Assembly (NCBI GenBank): GCA_030653505.1
Contig: JAURZK010000029.1
Location: 1-50,983, forward strand
Origin: Rubrivivax sp.
GTDB lineage: Bacteria; Pseudomonadota; Gammaproteobacteria; Burkholderiales; Burkholderiaceae_C
Direction: 5' to 3'
Length of the DNA stretch: 50,983 nucleotides
The stretch's first letter is position 1. Each line of letters starts with the position of its first letter. The translations under genes and the position numbers were made by a program. Positions 7,406-16,827 of the stretch are shown here, in pieces. The notes under the pieces are model-generated. The model was given only the letters and a program-made list of their open reading frames with translations, searched no databases and was not told the DNA's origin.

Positions 7406-7406
<1 letters not shown>
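6243..7406 (-). CDS. NatB-like ABC-2 type exporter permease
   Basis: A 387-residue membrane protein, the permease partner of the ATPase encoded just upstream. It has an N-terminal helix (about residues 20-45), a large extracytoplasmic domain (about 50-200), and five hydrophobic helices in the C-terminal half, the usual NatB/ABC-2 layout; the segment TAGERERGSLEPLLMNP is the conserved cytoplasmic loop of this family. The start ATG at 7406 overlaps the stop of the ATPase gene by one base (TGATG), so translation is coupled. In Bacillus, NatAB exports sodium; the substrate here is unknown. It is the last gene of a three-gene operon with a secreted hydrolase first. Confidence 0.88.
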
Positions 7407-8184
<778 letters not shown>

Positions 8185-8185
<1 letters not shown>

Positions 8186-9669
8186 TACACGCCCCCCGCC
8201 AGCAGCGGCACGAAGGCCGGGGGGCGCGGGATCTGCCGCGCGCAGTCGGCTTCGACCTGCAGCGCCGCGTCGTCGGCCTCGGCGTCGATGAAGCGGAAGA
8301 GCACATCGCGCATGCAGGGCAGCGCCAGCACGCCGTGCCCGGCCTGCGGCACCACGACGTGGCGAGCCTTTGCGCCCAGGGCCTTCGCCACACGGTCGCC
8401 ATGGCGCGACGGCGTCGCCGGGTCGGCACCCCCCGACAGCACCAGCGTCGCTGCAGGTGCGGACGGCAGCGTGTAGAAGGCCGCCGGCACCACGCCGCGC
8501 GGCCAGCCTTCGCAGATACGCCGGTACTGGGCAGCGAAGCCCTGGCCGAAGTCTGCGCCCGGCGCATCGACGGCCTGTGCCATGCGCGGGAGATCTTCGG
8601 CACAGACCACCGAGAAATGCATGCCCTCGGCCACGCGCATCGCACGGCCGCCGCCACTGCCAAAGGCACTGGCGAGGCCGAGCAGGCCGTCGAAGCGGCC
8701 ACCGGCGGCGTCGGCCATGGCCTGGGGCAGTGCCGCAGCCAGCGCCGGCACGTACAGCGGCCCACGCACCAGGCCCAGCACCCCATCGCGTGTCAGCGTC
8801 ACACGTTCGGGCCGGCCTGTCAGCGGGTGCGTCAGCGTCTCGTCGCGCGGCAGACTGCCCAGCAGTGCGGTGAATCGGGTGCGCAGTGCGGGGTGGCGCT
8901 GGCGGCAGGCGTCATCGCCTTCGCAGGCCGCGAACACGGCGTCGAGTGCGGCCTGGTTGTCGGTGGAGAAGGAGGCCGGCAGCACCATGTCGGCCGGCGC
9001 CACGCCGTCGATCACCGCACGCCGCACCGCCTGCGGGAACTGGCGCATGTACTCCAGCACCGCGCGCGTGCCATAGGAGCCGCCCACCAGGTTCACCTGC
9101 GCCGCGCCCAGCGCCTGGCGCACGGCATCGGCGTCCTGCATCGCCACCCAGGTGGTGTAGTGGCGCAGGTCGCCATACGGCAGCTTCTGCAACTGCACGC
9201 CACAGGCCTGCAGGCGAGCGATCTGGCGCGCCGTGTCGGCCGCTTCAGCCAGAGGCGCGCCTGGCAGCACTTCGTCGCAGAACAGCGGCGCGCTGCGGCC
9301 AGTGCCCCGCTGGTCGATCAGCACCACGTCGCGCCGGTTCGACAGGCGCGTCAGCATGCGGCCGACGGGGCCGGCCAGGGACATCGCGCTCTGCCCCGGC
9401 CCGCCGGCGAAAAACAGCACCGGGTCGGGCCTGCGGTTGCGCGCCAGCGCCGGCAGCACGGCGTAGTGCACGTCGATCTGCGTGCCCTGCGGCTGCGCAG
9501 GGTCGAGCGGGCGGCGCAGCACACCACAGAAGGCTTCGTGGGTGACGCCGGGCAGGCGGCAGGCCTGCAGCCCGGGCCTGGACTCGGCGGCGTGGGCCGC
9601 CGGGCCGGCGCCCAGCAGCTCCGCCAGCAGGGCAACGGCCAGGGTGGGGGAAAGGAGGGGGTTCTTCAT
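8185..9669 (-). CDS. Secreted alpha/beta hydrolase, S33/TAP-like peptidase family
   Basis: A 494-residue exported hydrolase resembling tripeptidyl/prolyl aminopeptidases of family S33. A signal peptide ends around residue 28 (LGAGPAAHAAES). The oxyanion-loop motif FFAGGPGQSA, the nucleophile elbow GGSYGTRA (Ser), an Asp in VLSGGADPATP and a His in QAGHGVLALPC form the expected catalytic set, with the C-terminal part matching the TAP-like domain. Cysteine pairs (for example in QACRLPGVTHEAFCG) suit a periplasmic location. It is the first gene of an operon with the NatA/NatB-like transporter and overlaps the next gene by one base. The true substrate is unknown; peptide or ester hydrolysis is inferred from family. 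Confidence 0.85.
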
Positions 9670-9794
9670 GGCGCCGCATTCTGCTGGCCGGGTGGCGCGG
9701 AAGGCGCAGGCCGGTGGGCGAGTGGCGGTCTGGCGCGACCAGGCGCAGCCGCGCGCGACTGAACGGTGACGTGCACCCGCCGCGCGCGACCGGC

Positions 9795-10160
9795 TCAGCC
9801 CAGCAGGCGTTTCAGTTCGCCGCTCGAGATCAACCTGGCCAGGTCTTGCGCACCGCCAACCAATGTGCCCTTCACGAACACCATCGGCAGCGTCGGCCAT
9901 CCCGTCCACATCTTCAGCGCGTTGCGCCGCCGCCATTCGCTGAAGTAGCTGCCGAAGTCGATGTCGTGGTGGCCCACGCCGGCATCGTCCAGCGCCTTGC
10001 GCGCCTTCTTCACGAAGGGGTTCTGCGCCATGCCGACCACCACCACCGGGTGACGGGCGATGGCGTCGCGCACCTGCTGCACGGTATCGGCGTGGTGGCC
10101 GGCGACGAAGTCGCGTATGGCGGGGTGGATGTGGGCTTCTTCGAGGATGGCGCGAGGCAT
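9795..10160 (-). CDS. Glutaredoxin-like protein lacking cysteines
   Basis: A 121-residue protein that aligns with monothiol glutaredoxins (Grx4 type): PVVVVGMAQNPFVKKARKAL corresponds to the active-site segment, WPTLPMVFVKG to the conserved cis-Pro region and LVGGAQD to the glutathione-binding LVGGCD motif. However, the CGFS/CPYC active site is replaced by NPFV and the whole protein has no cysteine, so thiol-disulphide or Fe-S chemistry of the usual kind is not possible. It may be a structural or binding relative. The ATG at 10160 is used because it starts a normal-length protein; the open frame upstream is Arg-rich and unlike the family. Confidence 0.8.
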   Translation of the reverse strand: MPRAILEEAHIHPAIRDFVAGHHADTVQQVRDAIARHPVVVVGMAQNPFVKKARKALDDAGVGHHDIDFGSYFSEWRRRNALKMWTGWPTLPMVFVKGTLVGGAQDLARLISSGELKRLLG

Positions 10161-10301
10161 GGGGCAACTCCGGTTTCGCCGAAGTATGGGCCTGGGCGCC
10201 AACCGGCGCCGGGCGCACTGTTCGCGCGCACTCATCACGAGGCCGCTGCGCCGTCGTTAAGCTTGGCACCCCTGCTTCAGCCGCCACCGAAAGTGACCGA
10301 C

Positions 10302-10913
10302 ATGACCAAGCTCTACTACAGCCCCGGCGCCTGCTCGCTCAGCCCGCACATCGTGCTGCGCGAAGCCGGCCTGCCCTTCACCCTGGTGCTGGCCAGCACC
10401 AAGACCAAGAAGCTGGCCGACGGCAGCGACTACCTGGCGATCAACCCCAAAGGCCAGGTGCCGCTGCTGGAACTGGACGACGGCCAGCGCCTCACCGAAG
10501 GCCCGGCCATCGTGCAGTACATCGCCGACCAGGTGCCGGCCAGCGGCCTGGCCCCGGCCTTCGGCACGATGGCGCGCTACCGCCTGATGGAGTGGCTGAA
10601 CTTCATCACCAGCGAACTGCACAAGGGCTTCGGTGCGCTGTTCACGCCCGGGATGCCGGAAGAGGCCAAGACGATGGCGCGGGCCCGGCTCATCGATCGG
10701 CTGACCTGGGTCGACGGCCAACTGGCCGGCAAGACGTGGCTGATGGGCGAGGACTTCACCGTCGCCGACGCCTACCTGTTCACCGTGGCAGGTTGGGGCA
10801 AGTACGTGGGCGTGGACATTGCGCCGCTGGCGAACCTGTCGGCCTACATGGGCCGCGTGGCCAAGCGCCCGGCGGTGCAGGAGGCGCTGAAGGCCGAAGG
10901 GCTGCTCAAGTAA
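10302..10913 (+). CDS. Glutathione S-transferase, beta class
   Basis: A 203-residue cytoplasmic enzyme that conjugates or transfers glutathione. The N-terminal thioredoxin-fold domain begins MTKLYYSPGACSLSPHI, where Cys11 corresponds to the catalytic Cys10 of E. coli and Proteus beta-class GSTs, and contains the cis-Pro and substrate motifs NPKGQVPLLEL and EGPAIVQYIAD. The all-helical C-terminal domain carries the conserved N-capping box region (FTVADAYLFTV). Length matches the family. It stands alone on the plus strand, convergent with the thioredoxin-like gene. Endogenous substrate is unknown. Confidence 0.93.
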   Translation: MTKLYYSPGACSLSPHIVLREAGLPFTLVLASTKTKKLADGSDYLAINPKGQVPLLELDDGQRLTEGPAIVQYIADQVPASGLAPAFGTMARYRLMEWLNFITSELHKGFGALFTPGMPEEAKTMARARLIDRLTWVDGQLAGKTWLMGEDFTVADAYLFTVAGWGKYVGVDIAPLANLSAYMGRVAKRPAVQEALKAEGLLK

Positions 10914-10915
10914 GA

Positions 10916-10938
10916 GGCTGGGCCGGCAACGGCCAGCC
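10916..10938. terminator. Hairpin between convergent genes
   Basis: GGCTGGGCCG, GCAA loop, CGGCCAGCC form a 9-bp stem with one bulged G, starting two bases after the GST stop codon. No T-run follows, so this is at most a rho-assisted or weak terminator for the GST gene. Confidence 0.35.
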
Positions 10939-10998
10939 GATCGTTGCCAAGGGGCCGCCGGAGCGCCCGTGTCAGTTCGTCCGGTGCCGCTTCCGGCC

Positions 10999-12597
10999 TC
11001 AAGCGGCCTTCTTGGGCCCGTCCTTCGCTGCCGGCTTGAGCAGCCCCTGGCAGGCCGAACGCTGGCCGTCCGCGGCGTCAACCTTGGCGCACACGCCGTT
11101 CAGTTGCGTCTGCAGGCGCTTCATCGCCGCGGCCTGTTTGCCGTCGCCGTTCCAGGCCACGAGCTTGGTGCCCACGCGCTGCAGCGAACGCACGCTTCGT
11201 CCTTCGAAGGCGCCCTTGTCCTTGGCGGCCTCGGCCAGCAGCTGCGCTGCCGTCTTCTCGATGCGCTGCGTGTCCTGCGGCGCCAGGTCGACCAGCGCCG
11301 TCAGGTAGCCCGCGCCCCACTGCAGCCGCGTCGCCGGGCCTTCGCTCTTCTCGAAAGCCCGGCCGTACCACTGCAGCGCCTCGTCCTTCTTGCCCTGCTT
11401 GCGCGCATTGCTGCCCAGCTGGCTCATCAGGTAGTAGGGCGAGTGGCTCTTGGCGAGGTTGGCCTTCAGCAACGCCTCACTCTCGGCCCAGAGCCCGGCC
11501 AGGCCCAGGGCGCTGCCGGCGTAGGTGATGACGGCCTGGCGCTCGTATCCGTCGGTGATCTCGCGGTCGGCGCGGACGACGAAGTCGCGCACGTCCTTCA
11601 GCAGCGGCTCGGGCAGATTGACCTGCGCTGTCTCCTTGGGCACGTCCAGCCGCGCCAGCTGGATGCGGGCGTAGAGCGCGTCCATGCGGTTGCTGCGCGA
11701 CAGCGTGGCGTCGGCCTGCAAGCGCAATAGCGCGGCGTCGAAGGCTGCCACCAGCGGCGCGCGGCCGGGGCTGCCGGCCTCTTCCAGCGTGCGCACGATG
11801 TCGGCGGCGCCACCCGCCAGCGCATCGATGTGCTCACGCGACAGCGCCGGGCTGGCCAGCACGCGCTGAACACGCCCGCGCAGCGCGGCGTCGGGCTTGA
11901 CGCCCTGACCGTCGTCGCTGGCGGCCAGGGCCTTCAGCCACAGGCGCGTGGTGATCTCGTTGTCGGCGTTGGCCACGGCGGTCGGGCTGGCGGTGTGGCG
12001 CAGCGCCAGGTCCACCAGCGTGGCCGCGACCTCGGACTTCGGCACCACCTGCGACTCGTCGGTTTCCCAGGAATAGAAGGCCAGCAGCTTCCAGTCACCG
12101 GTAGACAGCGCCTTGCCGGCCAGCGCGTCGGTCAGCACGGCCTTCACCGGCCGGCCGCCGTTCAGGCCCAGTTGCAGCACGGCCAGGGCCTGCGGCGCGT
12201 CGACCTCGCCGGGCAGGCGCGTGATCTCCTGGCCCTCGGGTGTGAAGAGCACGGTGGTCGGGTAGCCACTGACCTTGAAACGCCGGCCCAGCTTCTGCGC
12301 GCCAGGGCGGTCGCCGTCGACGTGCACGGCGACGAAGTTCTTCGACAGCGCGGCGAATTCGGCGCGGTTGAAGAGCGTGGCCTTGAGCTGGTTGCAGGGC
12401 GGGCACCAGGTGGCCCCCCAGTACAGCAGCACGGGCTTCTTCTCGGCGCGGGCCTGGGCGAAGGCGCGGTCGATGTCGGCGTCGGCGGCGGCGGCTTGCC
12501 AGGCGACGTTGGTGCTGGGCAGGCCGGGGGCGGCGTGGGCGGGTGCGGCAAGCTGCAGGGCGGCGGCGATGCAGGCGGCGAGGATCAAGGGCTTCAT
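10999..12597 (-). CDS. Exported thioredoxin-fold protein with helical/TPR C-terminal region
   Basis: A 532-residue exported protein. A signal peptide (MKPLILAACIAAALQLAAPAHA) is followed by a thioredoxin-like domain at about residues 35-150 with active site W64-C65-P66-P67-C68 and a cis-Pro in VSGYPTTVLF, close to the DsbD C-terminal/Thioredoxin_7 type. The remaining 350 residues are helical; a TPR-like pair is visible around KSHSPYYLMSQLGSNARKQG and KKDEALQWYGRAFEKS. Two cysteines near the C-terminus (GVCAKVDAADGQRSACQG) could form a disulphide. It is likely a periplasmic oxidoreductase or thiol-dependent assembly factor; the partner is unknown. It is divergent from the PrsT-like gene. Confidence 0.85.
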   Translation of the reverse strand: MKPLILAACIAAALQLAAPAHAAPGLPSTNVAWQAAAADADIDRAFAQARAEKKPVLLYWGATWCPPCNQLKATLFNRAEFAALSKNFVAVHVDGDRPGAQKLGRRFKVSGYPTTVLFTPEGQEITRLPGEVDAPQALAVLQLGLNGGRPVKAVLTDALAGKALSTGDWKLLAFYSWETDESQVVPKSEVAATLVDLALRHTASPTAVANADNEITTRLWLKALAASDDGQGVKPDAALRGRVQRVLASPALSREHIDALAGGAADIVRTLEEAGSPGRAPLVAAFDAALLRLQADATLSRSNRMDALYARIQLARLDVPKETAQVNLPEPLLKDVRDFVVRADREITDGYERQAVITYAGSALGLAGLWAESEALLKANLAKSHSPYYLMSQLGSNARKQGKKDEALQWYGRAFEKSEGPATRLQWGAGYLTALVDLAPQDTQRIEKTAAQLLAEAAKDKGAFEGRSVRSLQRVGTKLVAWNGDGKQAAAMKRLQTQLNGVCAKVDAADGQRSACQGLLKPAAKDGPKKAA

Positions 12598-12852
12598 GGT
12601 CTGAATCTCCGATGGGCTGCAGGCGCGGGTGGCCAGAAGCGGTCCGACGCGACGGGTTGTGAGCCCGACGGCCGACGTCGATTGTCTGCCGACAGACCGA
12701 AGTTGCGGGCGGCCTGTTTCGCAAGGCGCCACCGCCTGCCGCTGCTAGGGAGGCCCCACTTCCGCGGGGTCCATCACGCAACAACCGCACGCCATCGCTT
12801 ACTGTGGCAGCGAGCGAACCGGGGCAGGTCAACCAATCTCCTAACATTCCAG

Positions 12853-15690
12853 ATGATGAGCACGAACTCCTCCTCCGTAAACTGGGCCCTCGTTGCGCGC
12901 ATGTGCGCAGTTGCGCTGGCCGTCGTTCTTGCGGGCGCCGTACCTGTGGCCTCCGCTGCTGACCCCAAGGCCTCGCAGTACTACGAGGACGCATTGACGC
13001 GCTTCGAGAAAAAGGACTACGCCGGCTCGATCATCCAGCTTAAGAATTCGCTAAAGATCGACAACAGGCAGCTGCCGGTACAGGTGCTGCTAGGCAAAGC
13101 GCTGTTGGCCAACAGCGACGTGCTGGCAGCCGAGGTCGCCTTCAACGAGGCACTCAGGCTGGGTGTGAACCGCGCTGAGGTCGTGGTGCCGCTGTCAAAG
13201 GCGGTGCTGGCACAGGGCAAGCGCCAGCCCCTCTTGGATGACCCCAGGTTCGCCCCCGCCGGTCTGCCCCCTGTGATACGGCAGCAGATGCTCATTCAGG
13301 TCGCCGCGGCGCAGGCAGACCTGGGCAGACCGAGGGAGGCACTGAGGGCGATAGAGGACGCCCGCGCCATAGACCCGACGTCCCCAGACACCTGGCTTGC
13401 CGAGGTGCCGATCCGCATCCGTGCCCGCCAGTTCGTCGAGGCCGTGGCTGCCGCCGACAAGGCCCTCACGCTGTCGCCGAGGTCGGCGGATGCCGTCTAC
13501 CTGCGAGGCTCTGTTTCGCACACCCGGGGCGACTTGCCGCAGGCAATGGCAACCTACACCCAGGCTCTGGAGCTGGACCCGGCGCATCTGGAATCGCTGC
13601 TTGCACGCGCAGGCATCGCGCTTGATCGGAACCGCAACGCCGACGCCAAACGTGACCTGGCCGAGGCCCGGCGCGTGCAGCCCAAGGAGCCAAGGGCCAT
13701 CTACATGGGCGCCGTGCTGGCCGACCGCGAGGGCGACTCCAAGGCGTCCAGGGCCGCACTGGCAGAAATCACGAACCTGATCGACCCGGTGCCCATCGAG
13801 TTCATGCGCTACCAGCAGCAGGTGCTGATTCTGGGCGGACTGGCACACCATGGCCTGGGTCAAAGGGAAAAGGCCAAGCCCTACCTCGAGGCGGTGCAGC
13901 GCGAAAGCCCCGGCAGCCCGGTGTCGAAGCTGCTGGCGCAGATTCACCTTGCCGACAACAACGTCGACCGGGCGATCGAGTCTCTGGACGGCTACCTGCG
14001 CAGCTTTCCCACCGACGCACAGGCCCTCTCGCTGCTGGCCTCCGCTCACATGAGCCAGGGCCGCCATGCTCGAGCCGCGCAGATCATGCGCGACGCCTTG
14101 AAGGTCCAGGACAGGCCCGAACTGCGCTCGATACTCGGCCTGAGCCTCATCCGCGGGGGAAAGAATCACGACGCCACAAGCGAACTGGAAGTCGCCTACG
14201 CGAAGGACCCGACACAGGTTCAGGCCGGCGCCGCACTCGTGGCCTTGTACCTCAACGACCGGAAGTTCAAGAAGGCCACGGAGGTGGCCGAAGCGCTGGT
14301 CAGGCGCATGCCGTCACAGCCGGGCTTCCACAACCTGCTCGGCATGGCGCGCGCCAAAGCGGGTGACGGCACGAAGGCGCGCGCCGCGTTTGAACAGGCG
14401 GCCAGGCTCGACCCCTCCTTTGTCGATCCGCAACTCAACCTGGCCCGTCTGGACATCAGCGCCCGCCAGTACGAGGCTGCCGTAGCGCGGTTCAATGCCA
14501 TTCTGAAGGCCAACGACAAGCACATCGAGACGTTGGTGGAAGCTGGCCAGTTTGCCGCTTTGCGCGGCCAAGGCGACGAGGCTACGCGGCTGCTTTCGCG
14601 GGCAGCCGACTTGAGCACGGCGCCAGGCGACCTGCATGCGCCGTTTGCCCTCTTCGAGCACCATCTTCGTGCGGGCCGGGTAGGCGCAGCGCAGGAAGCC
14701 GCCAGGAGATTGATGTCGAAGGCGCCAGACAACGTGATGGTGATTGTCGCCAACGCGCGCGCAGCGTTGGCCGCCAAGACCCCGGACGCCGCCCGACCGC
14801 TGCTTGTCAATGCCGCCCGACTGTCCAACTTCGATGCCCCGCTGCTGACCAAGGTTGCGCTGCTGCAAATGGGCGCCGGGGACACCAAGGCGGCGGCCTA
14901 CTCACTGTCGAAGGCGCTCCAGGGCGATCCGAACCATCTCCCGGCCTTGGCACTGCTGACCGATGCAGAGATCCAGTTGGGTGAGATTCCGTCAGCCGAG
15001 AAGCGGGCCCGAGACATCGCCGCACATCACCCCAAGCTGGGCGTAGGTCATGCCTTGCTGGGTGACATCGCGGCAGCGCGGGGTCAGTGGCCCGCAGCGA
15101 TCGCCGGCTACCGCAAAGCGCACCAGGTCGAGCCTACGTCGTCCAGTGCGCTTCGACTGCAGCGGACGCTCGCGACCCGCGATCTCCGAGGCGCGGCTGA
15201 GGTGGCGGAGCAGTGGTTGAAGACCCATCCGAATGACATCGCGGTACGTCGCCTGCAGGCCGACAACCTCGTTCTGGCCGGCAACATGCCCGCTGCCCGC
15301 GCTGCCTTCGAACACTTGCTCAAGGTCTCGCCGAACAACGCGGATGCGCTGAACAACTACGCCCACGTGCTGCTTGCCCTGAACGACACCATCGGTGCCG
15401 GCAAGGCGGCGGCGGCGGCGCTTGCGGCAAAACCCGACGCGCCCAACATCATCGGAACGGCAGGATGGGTCGCATTCAAGTCGGGCCAAACCGACCGCGC
15501 GCTGCAACTCTTGCGCGACGCCCGCCTGCGCGACCCTACCAACGCGGACACCCGCTACTTCCTGGCCGCGGCGCTGGCACGCGCCGGGCGGAACGGGGAG
15601 GCGCGTGAAGAACTGGAGTCCGCGCTGCAAGGAGACGCCAAGTTTGCCAACGCCCGGGAGGCGGGGGAGTTGCTGCGAGCACTGAAGTGA
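12853..15690 (+). CDS. prsT: PEP-CTERM system TPR-repeat protein (PrsT-like)
   Basis: A 945-residue exported protein built almost entirely of tetratricopeptide repeats, matching in size and repeat character PrsT of PEP-CTERM/exosortase systems in exopolysaccharide-producing Gram-negatives. A signal peptide occupies residues 1-36 (ending PVASAAD). Repeats such as ADAVYLRGSVSHTRGDLPQA, GFHNLLGMARAKAGDG and NADALNNYAHVLLALND run to the C-terminus. Two adjacent ATGs (12853, 12856) are possible starts. The PEP-CTERM protein gene follows 169 bases downstream. The coding sequence uses AGG and ATA codons more freely than flanking genes (for example several ATAs near 13338-13375), a hint of different origin. 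Function in surface protein or polysaccharide export is inferred from family. Confidence 0.88.
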   Translation: MMSTNSSSVNWALVARMCAVALAVVLAGAVPVASAADPKASQYYEDALTRFEKKDYAGSIIQLKNSLKIDNRQLPVQVLLGKALLANSDVLAAEVAFNEALRLGVNRAEVVVPLSKAVLAQGKRQPLLDDPRFAPAGLPPVIRQQMLIQVAAAQADLGRPREALRAIEDARAIDPTSPDTWLAEVPIRIRARQFVEAVAAADKALTLSPRSADAVYLRGSVSHTRGDLPQAMATYTQALELDPAHLESLLARAGIALDRNRNADAKRDLAEARRVQPKEPRAIYMGAVLADREGDSKASRAALAEITNLIDPVPIEFMRYQQQVLILGGLAHHGLGQREKAKPYLEAVQRESPGSPVSKLLAQIHLADNNVDRAIESLDGYLRSFPTDAQALSLLASAHMSQGRHARAAQIMRDALKVQDRPELRSILGLSLIRGGKNHDATSELEVAYAKDPTQVQAGAALVALYLNDRKFKKATEVAEALVRRMPSQPGFHNLLGMARAKAGDGTKARAAFEQAARLDPSFVDPQLNLARLDISARQYEAAVARFNAILKANDKHIETLVEAGQFAALRGQGDEATRLLSRAADLSTAPGDLHAPFALFEHHLRAGRVGAAQEAARRLMSKAPDNVMVIVANARAALAAKTPDAARPLLVNAARLSNFDAPLLTKVALLQMGAGDTKAAAYSLSKALQGDPNHLPALALLTDAEIQLGEIPSAEKRARDIAAHHPKLGVGHALLGDIAAARGQWPAAIAGYRKAHQVEPTSSSALRLQRTLATRDLRGAAEVAEQWLKTHPNDIAVRRLQADNLVLAGNMPAARAAFEHLLKVSPNNADALNNYAHVLLALNDTIGAGKAAAAALAAKPDAPNIIGTAGWVAFKSGQTDRALQLLRDARLRDPTNADTRYFLAAALARAGRNGEAREELESALQGDAKFANAREAGELLRALK

Positions 15691-15783
15691 GGGGTTTCCG
15701 GTTGTGTCGCTCCTTCTTACACTTGGCGCAGGGCAAAACCGCTGGTCGAATGCAAGTTGTTGTTTAAGAACGCCTTTCGAGGC

Positions 15784-15800
15784 TTGGCCCAGCGATTGCG
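15784..15800 (+). promoter_or_regulatory. Sigma-54 (RpoN) -24/-12 promoter for the PEP-CTERM gene
   Basis: TTGGCCCAGCGATTGCG has the -24 GG (15786-15787) and -12 GC (15798-15799) at exactly the spacing required by sigma-54 (consensus TGGCAC-N5-TTGC). Transcription would start near 15811, about 49 bases before the ATG at 15860. PEP-CTERM genes in several bacteria are known to be controlled by RpoN with the PrsK/PrsR two-component pair, which fits. Confidence 0.7.
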
Positions 15801-15859
15801 TTAAGACCCGGTATCCAGCCGGGGCGTTCCGCGCGCCAAATCTGACCGAGAGGGTTTTC

Positions 15860-16705
15860 ATGAAACAGTTCAATCTGGCGTCGATGGGTGCAGCATTTGT
15901 GCTGGCCATGGGCTTCGCACTGCCCGCCGCGGCGCAGATGGCCTACAACTTCGGAAGTAGCGGCAACTGCAACTTTCCACCGGCGACCTGCACGGTGACC
16001 GGGTCTGCCACGGTGGCCAGCGCTCTGACCATATCCGGGTGGGGAGCAGCTTCGGGTGCCAACTTCGTTTCCGCAACCATCACGGATCAGAACGCTTCGG
16101 GTATCGGCATCAACTCCGATGGCAATACCAGCCCGAACCACGCCATCGACAACAACGGCAACCTCGAACTCCTCCTGTTGGACTTCAGTGACAACAAGGT
16201 CGTGCTCACGGGGTTGCAGGCCGGGTGGGCGCAGGGCGACGCGGATGTCTCCGTGATGCGCTGGACCGGTGGTACCAGCGGGCCCACGATGACCAGTATC
16301 AACGACTTCACGGGCAAGACAACCGCGCAACTGGCTGCGGCTGGCTGGGCCATCATGTCTTCGCACGACCTGGACACCACTTCAAGCACGAACACCAGCA
16401 CGGTGTACACCACCAGCACCAACGCTGGGCAGCTGAAGGCCAACACGGGCATCACCGTGAACAGCACAAACAGCTCAAGCTGGTGGATCGTGAGTTCCTA
16501 TTTTGGTGGTGGCTCCTTGGGAGGCGCTGACAGCATGAAGGACTACTTCAAGCTGCTGTCCGTGTCTGCTACCTGCGTTTCCAACACCACCGGCGAAGCC
16601 TGCAACACGACACCCCGGGGCGTAGCGGAGCCCGCTTCGCTGGCCCTGGCTGGCATCGCGTTGGCGGGCTTCGGGTTCAGCCGCCGGCGCAGGTCTGCAA
16701 GGTAA
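15860..16705 (+). CDS. PEP-CTERM sorting-domain surface protein
   Basis: A 281-residue secreted protein. Residues 1-25 are a signal peptide (ending PAAAQMA). The mature part is rich in Ser, Thr, Asn and Gly, with a low-complexity stretch around TTSSTNTSTVYTTSTNAG, typical of glycosylated or extracellular matrix proteins. The C-terminus is a PEP-CTERM tripartite signal: VAEPASLALAG, a hydrophobic helix, then SRRRRSAR, recognised by exosortase (EpsH). AGAGGG lies just upstream of the ATG. Four cysteines form two pairs (NCNFPPATC; ATCVSNTTGEAC). No exosortase gene is in the window, so processing relies on a distant locus. It follows the PrsT-like gene but has its own sigma-54-type promoter and terminator. 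Confidence 0.92.
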   Translation: MKQFNLASMGAAFVLAMGFALPAAAQMAYNFGSSGNCNFPPATCTVTGSATVASALTISGWGAASGANFVSATITDQNASGIGINSDGNTSPNHAIDNNGNLELLLLDFSDNKVVLTGLQAGWAQGDADVSVMRWTGGTSGPTMTSINDFTGKTTAQLAAAGWAIMSSHDLDTTSSTNTSTVYTTSTNAGQLKANTGITVNSTNSSSWWIVSSYFGGGSLGGADSMKDYFKLLSVSATCVSNTTGEACNTTPRGVAEPASLALAGIALAGFGFSRRRRSAR

Positions 16706-16734
16706 GCGACGGGCCCCAGGGGCCGCCTAAACCA

Positions 16735-16763
16735 GAAAAGCCGGTCACCCTGACCGGCTTTTC
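16735..16763. terminator. Bidirectional rho-independent terminator
   Basis: A perfect 13-bp inverted repeat, GAAAAGCCGGTCA and TGACCGGCTTTTC with a CCC loop, gives a T-run in both directions. It ends the PEP-CTERM transcript and can also end the convergent HDOD gene. Confidence 0.92.
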
Positions 16764-16827
16764 ACTTTCCGTTCGGTCTTCCTGCACCGAGCTCTAGGAT
16801 GGCGGCGCGCACACTGCCGCCGAGCTC

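Noticed and set aside
11830..12852. The plus-strand frame of prsT stays open for 1 kb upstream of its ATG
   Set aside because: That extension is antisense to the thioredoxin/TPR gene and lacks domain similarity; the signal peptide begins at 12853.
12700..12852. A sigma-54 promoter upstream of prsT
   Set aside because: A TGGCAG occurs near 12806 but no GC lies at the required spacing, unlike the site at 15784-15800.
12853..15690. PrsT-like protein as a lipoprotein
   Set aside because: Some family members have a lipobox, but no L-x-x-C lipobox is visible near the end of the signal peptide here (VPVASAAD), so a lipid anchor is not claimed.
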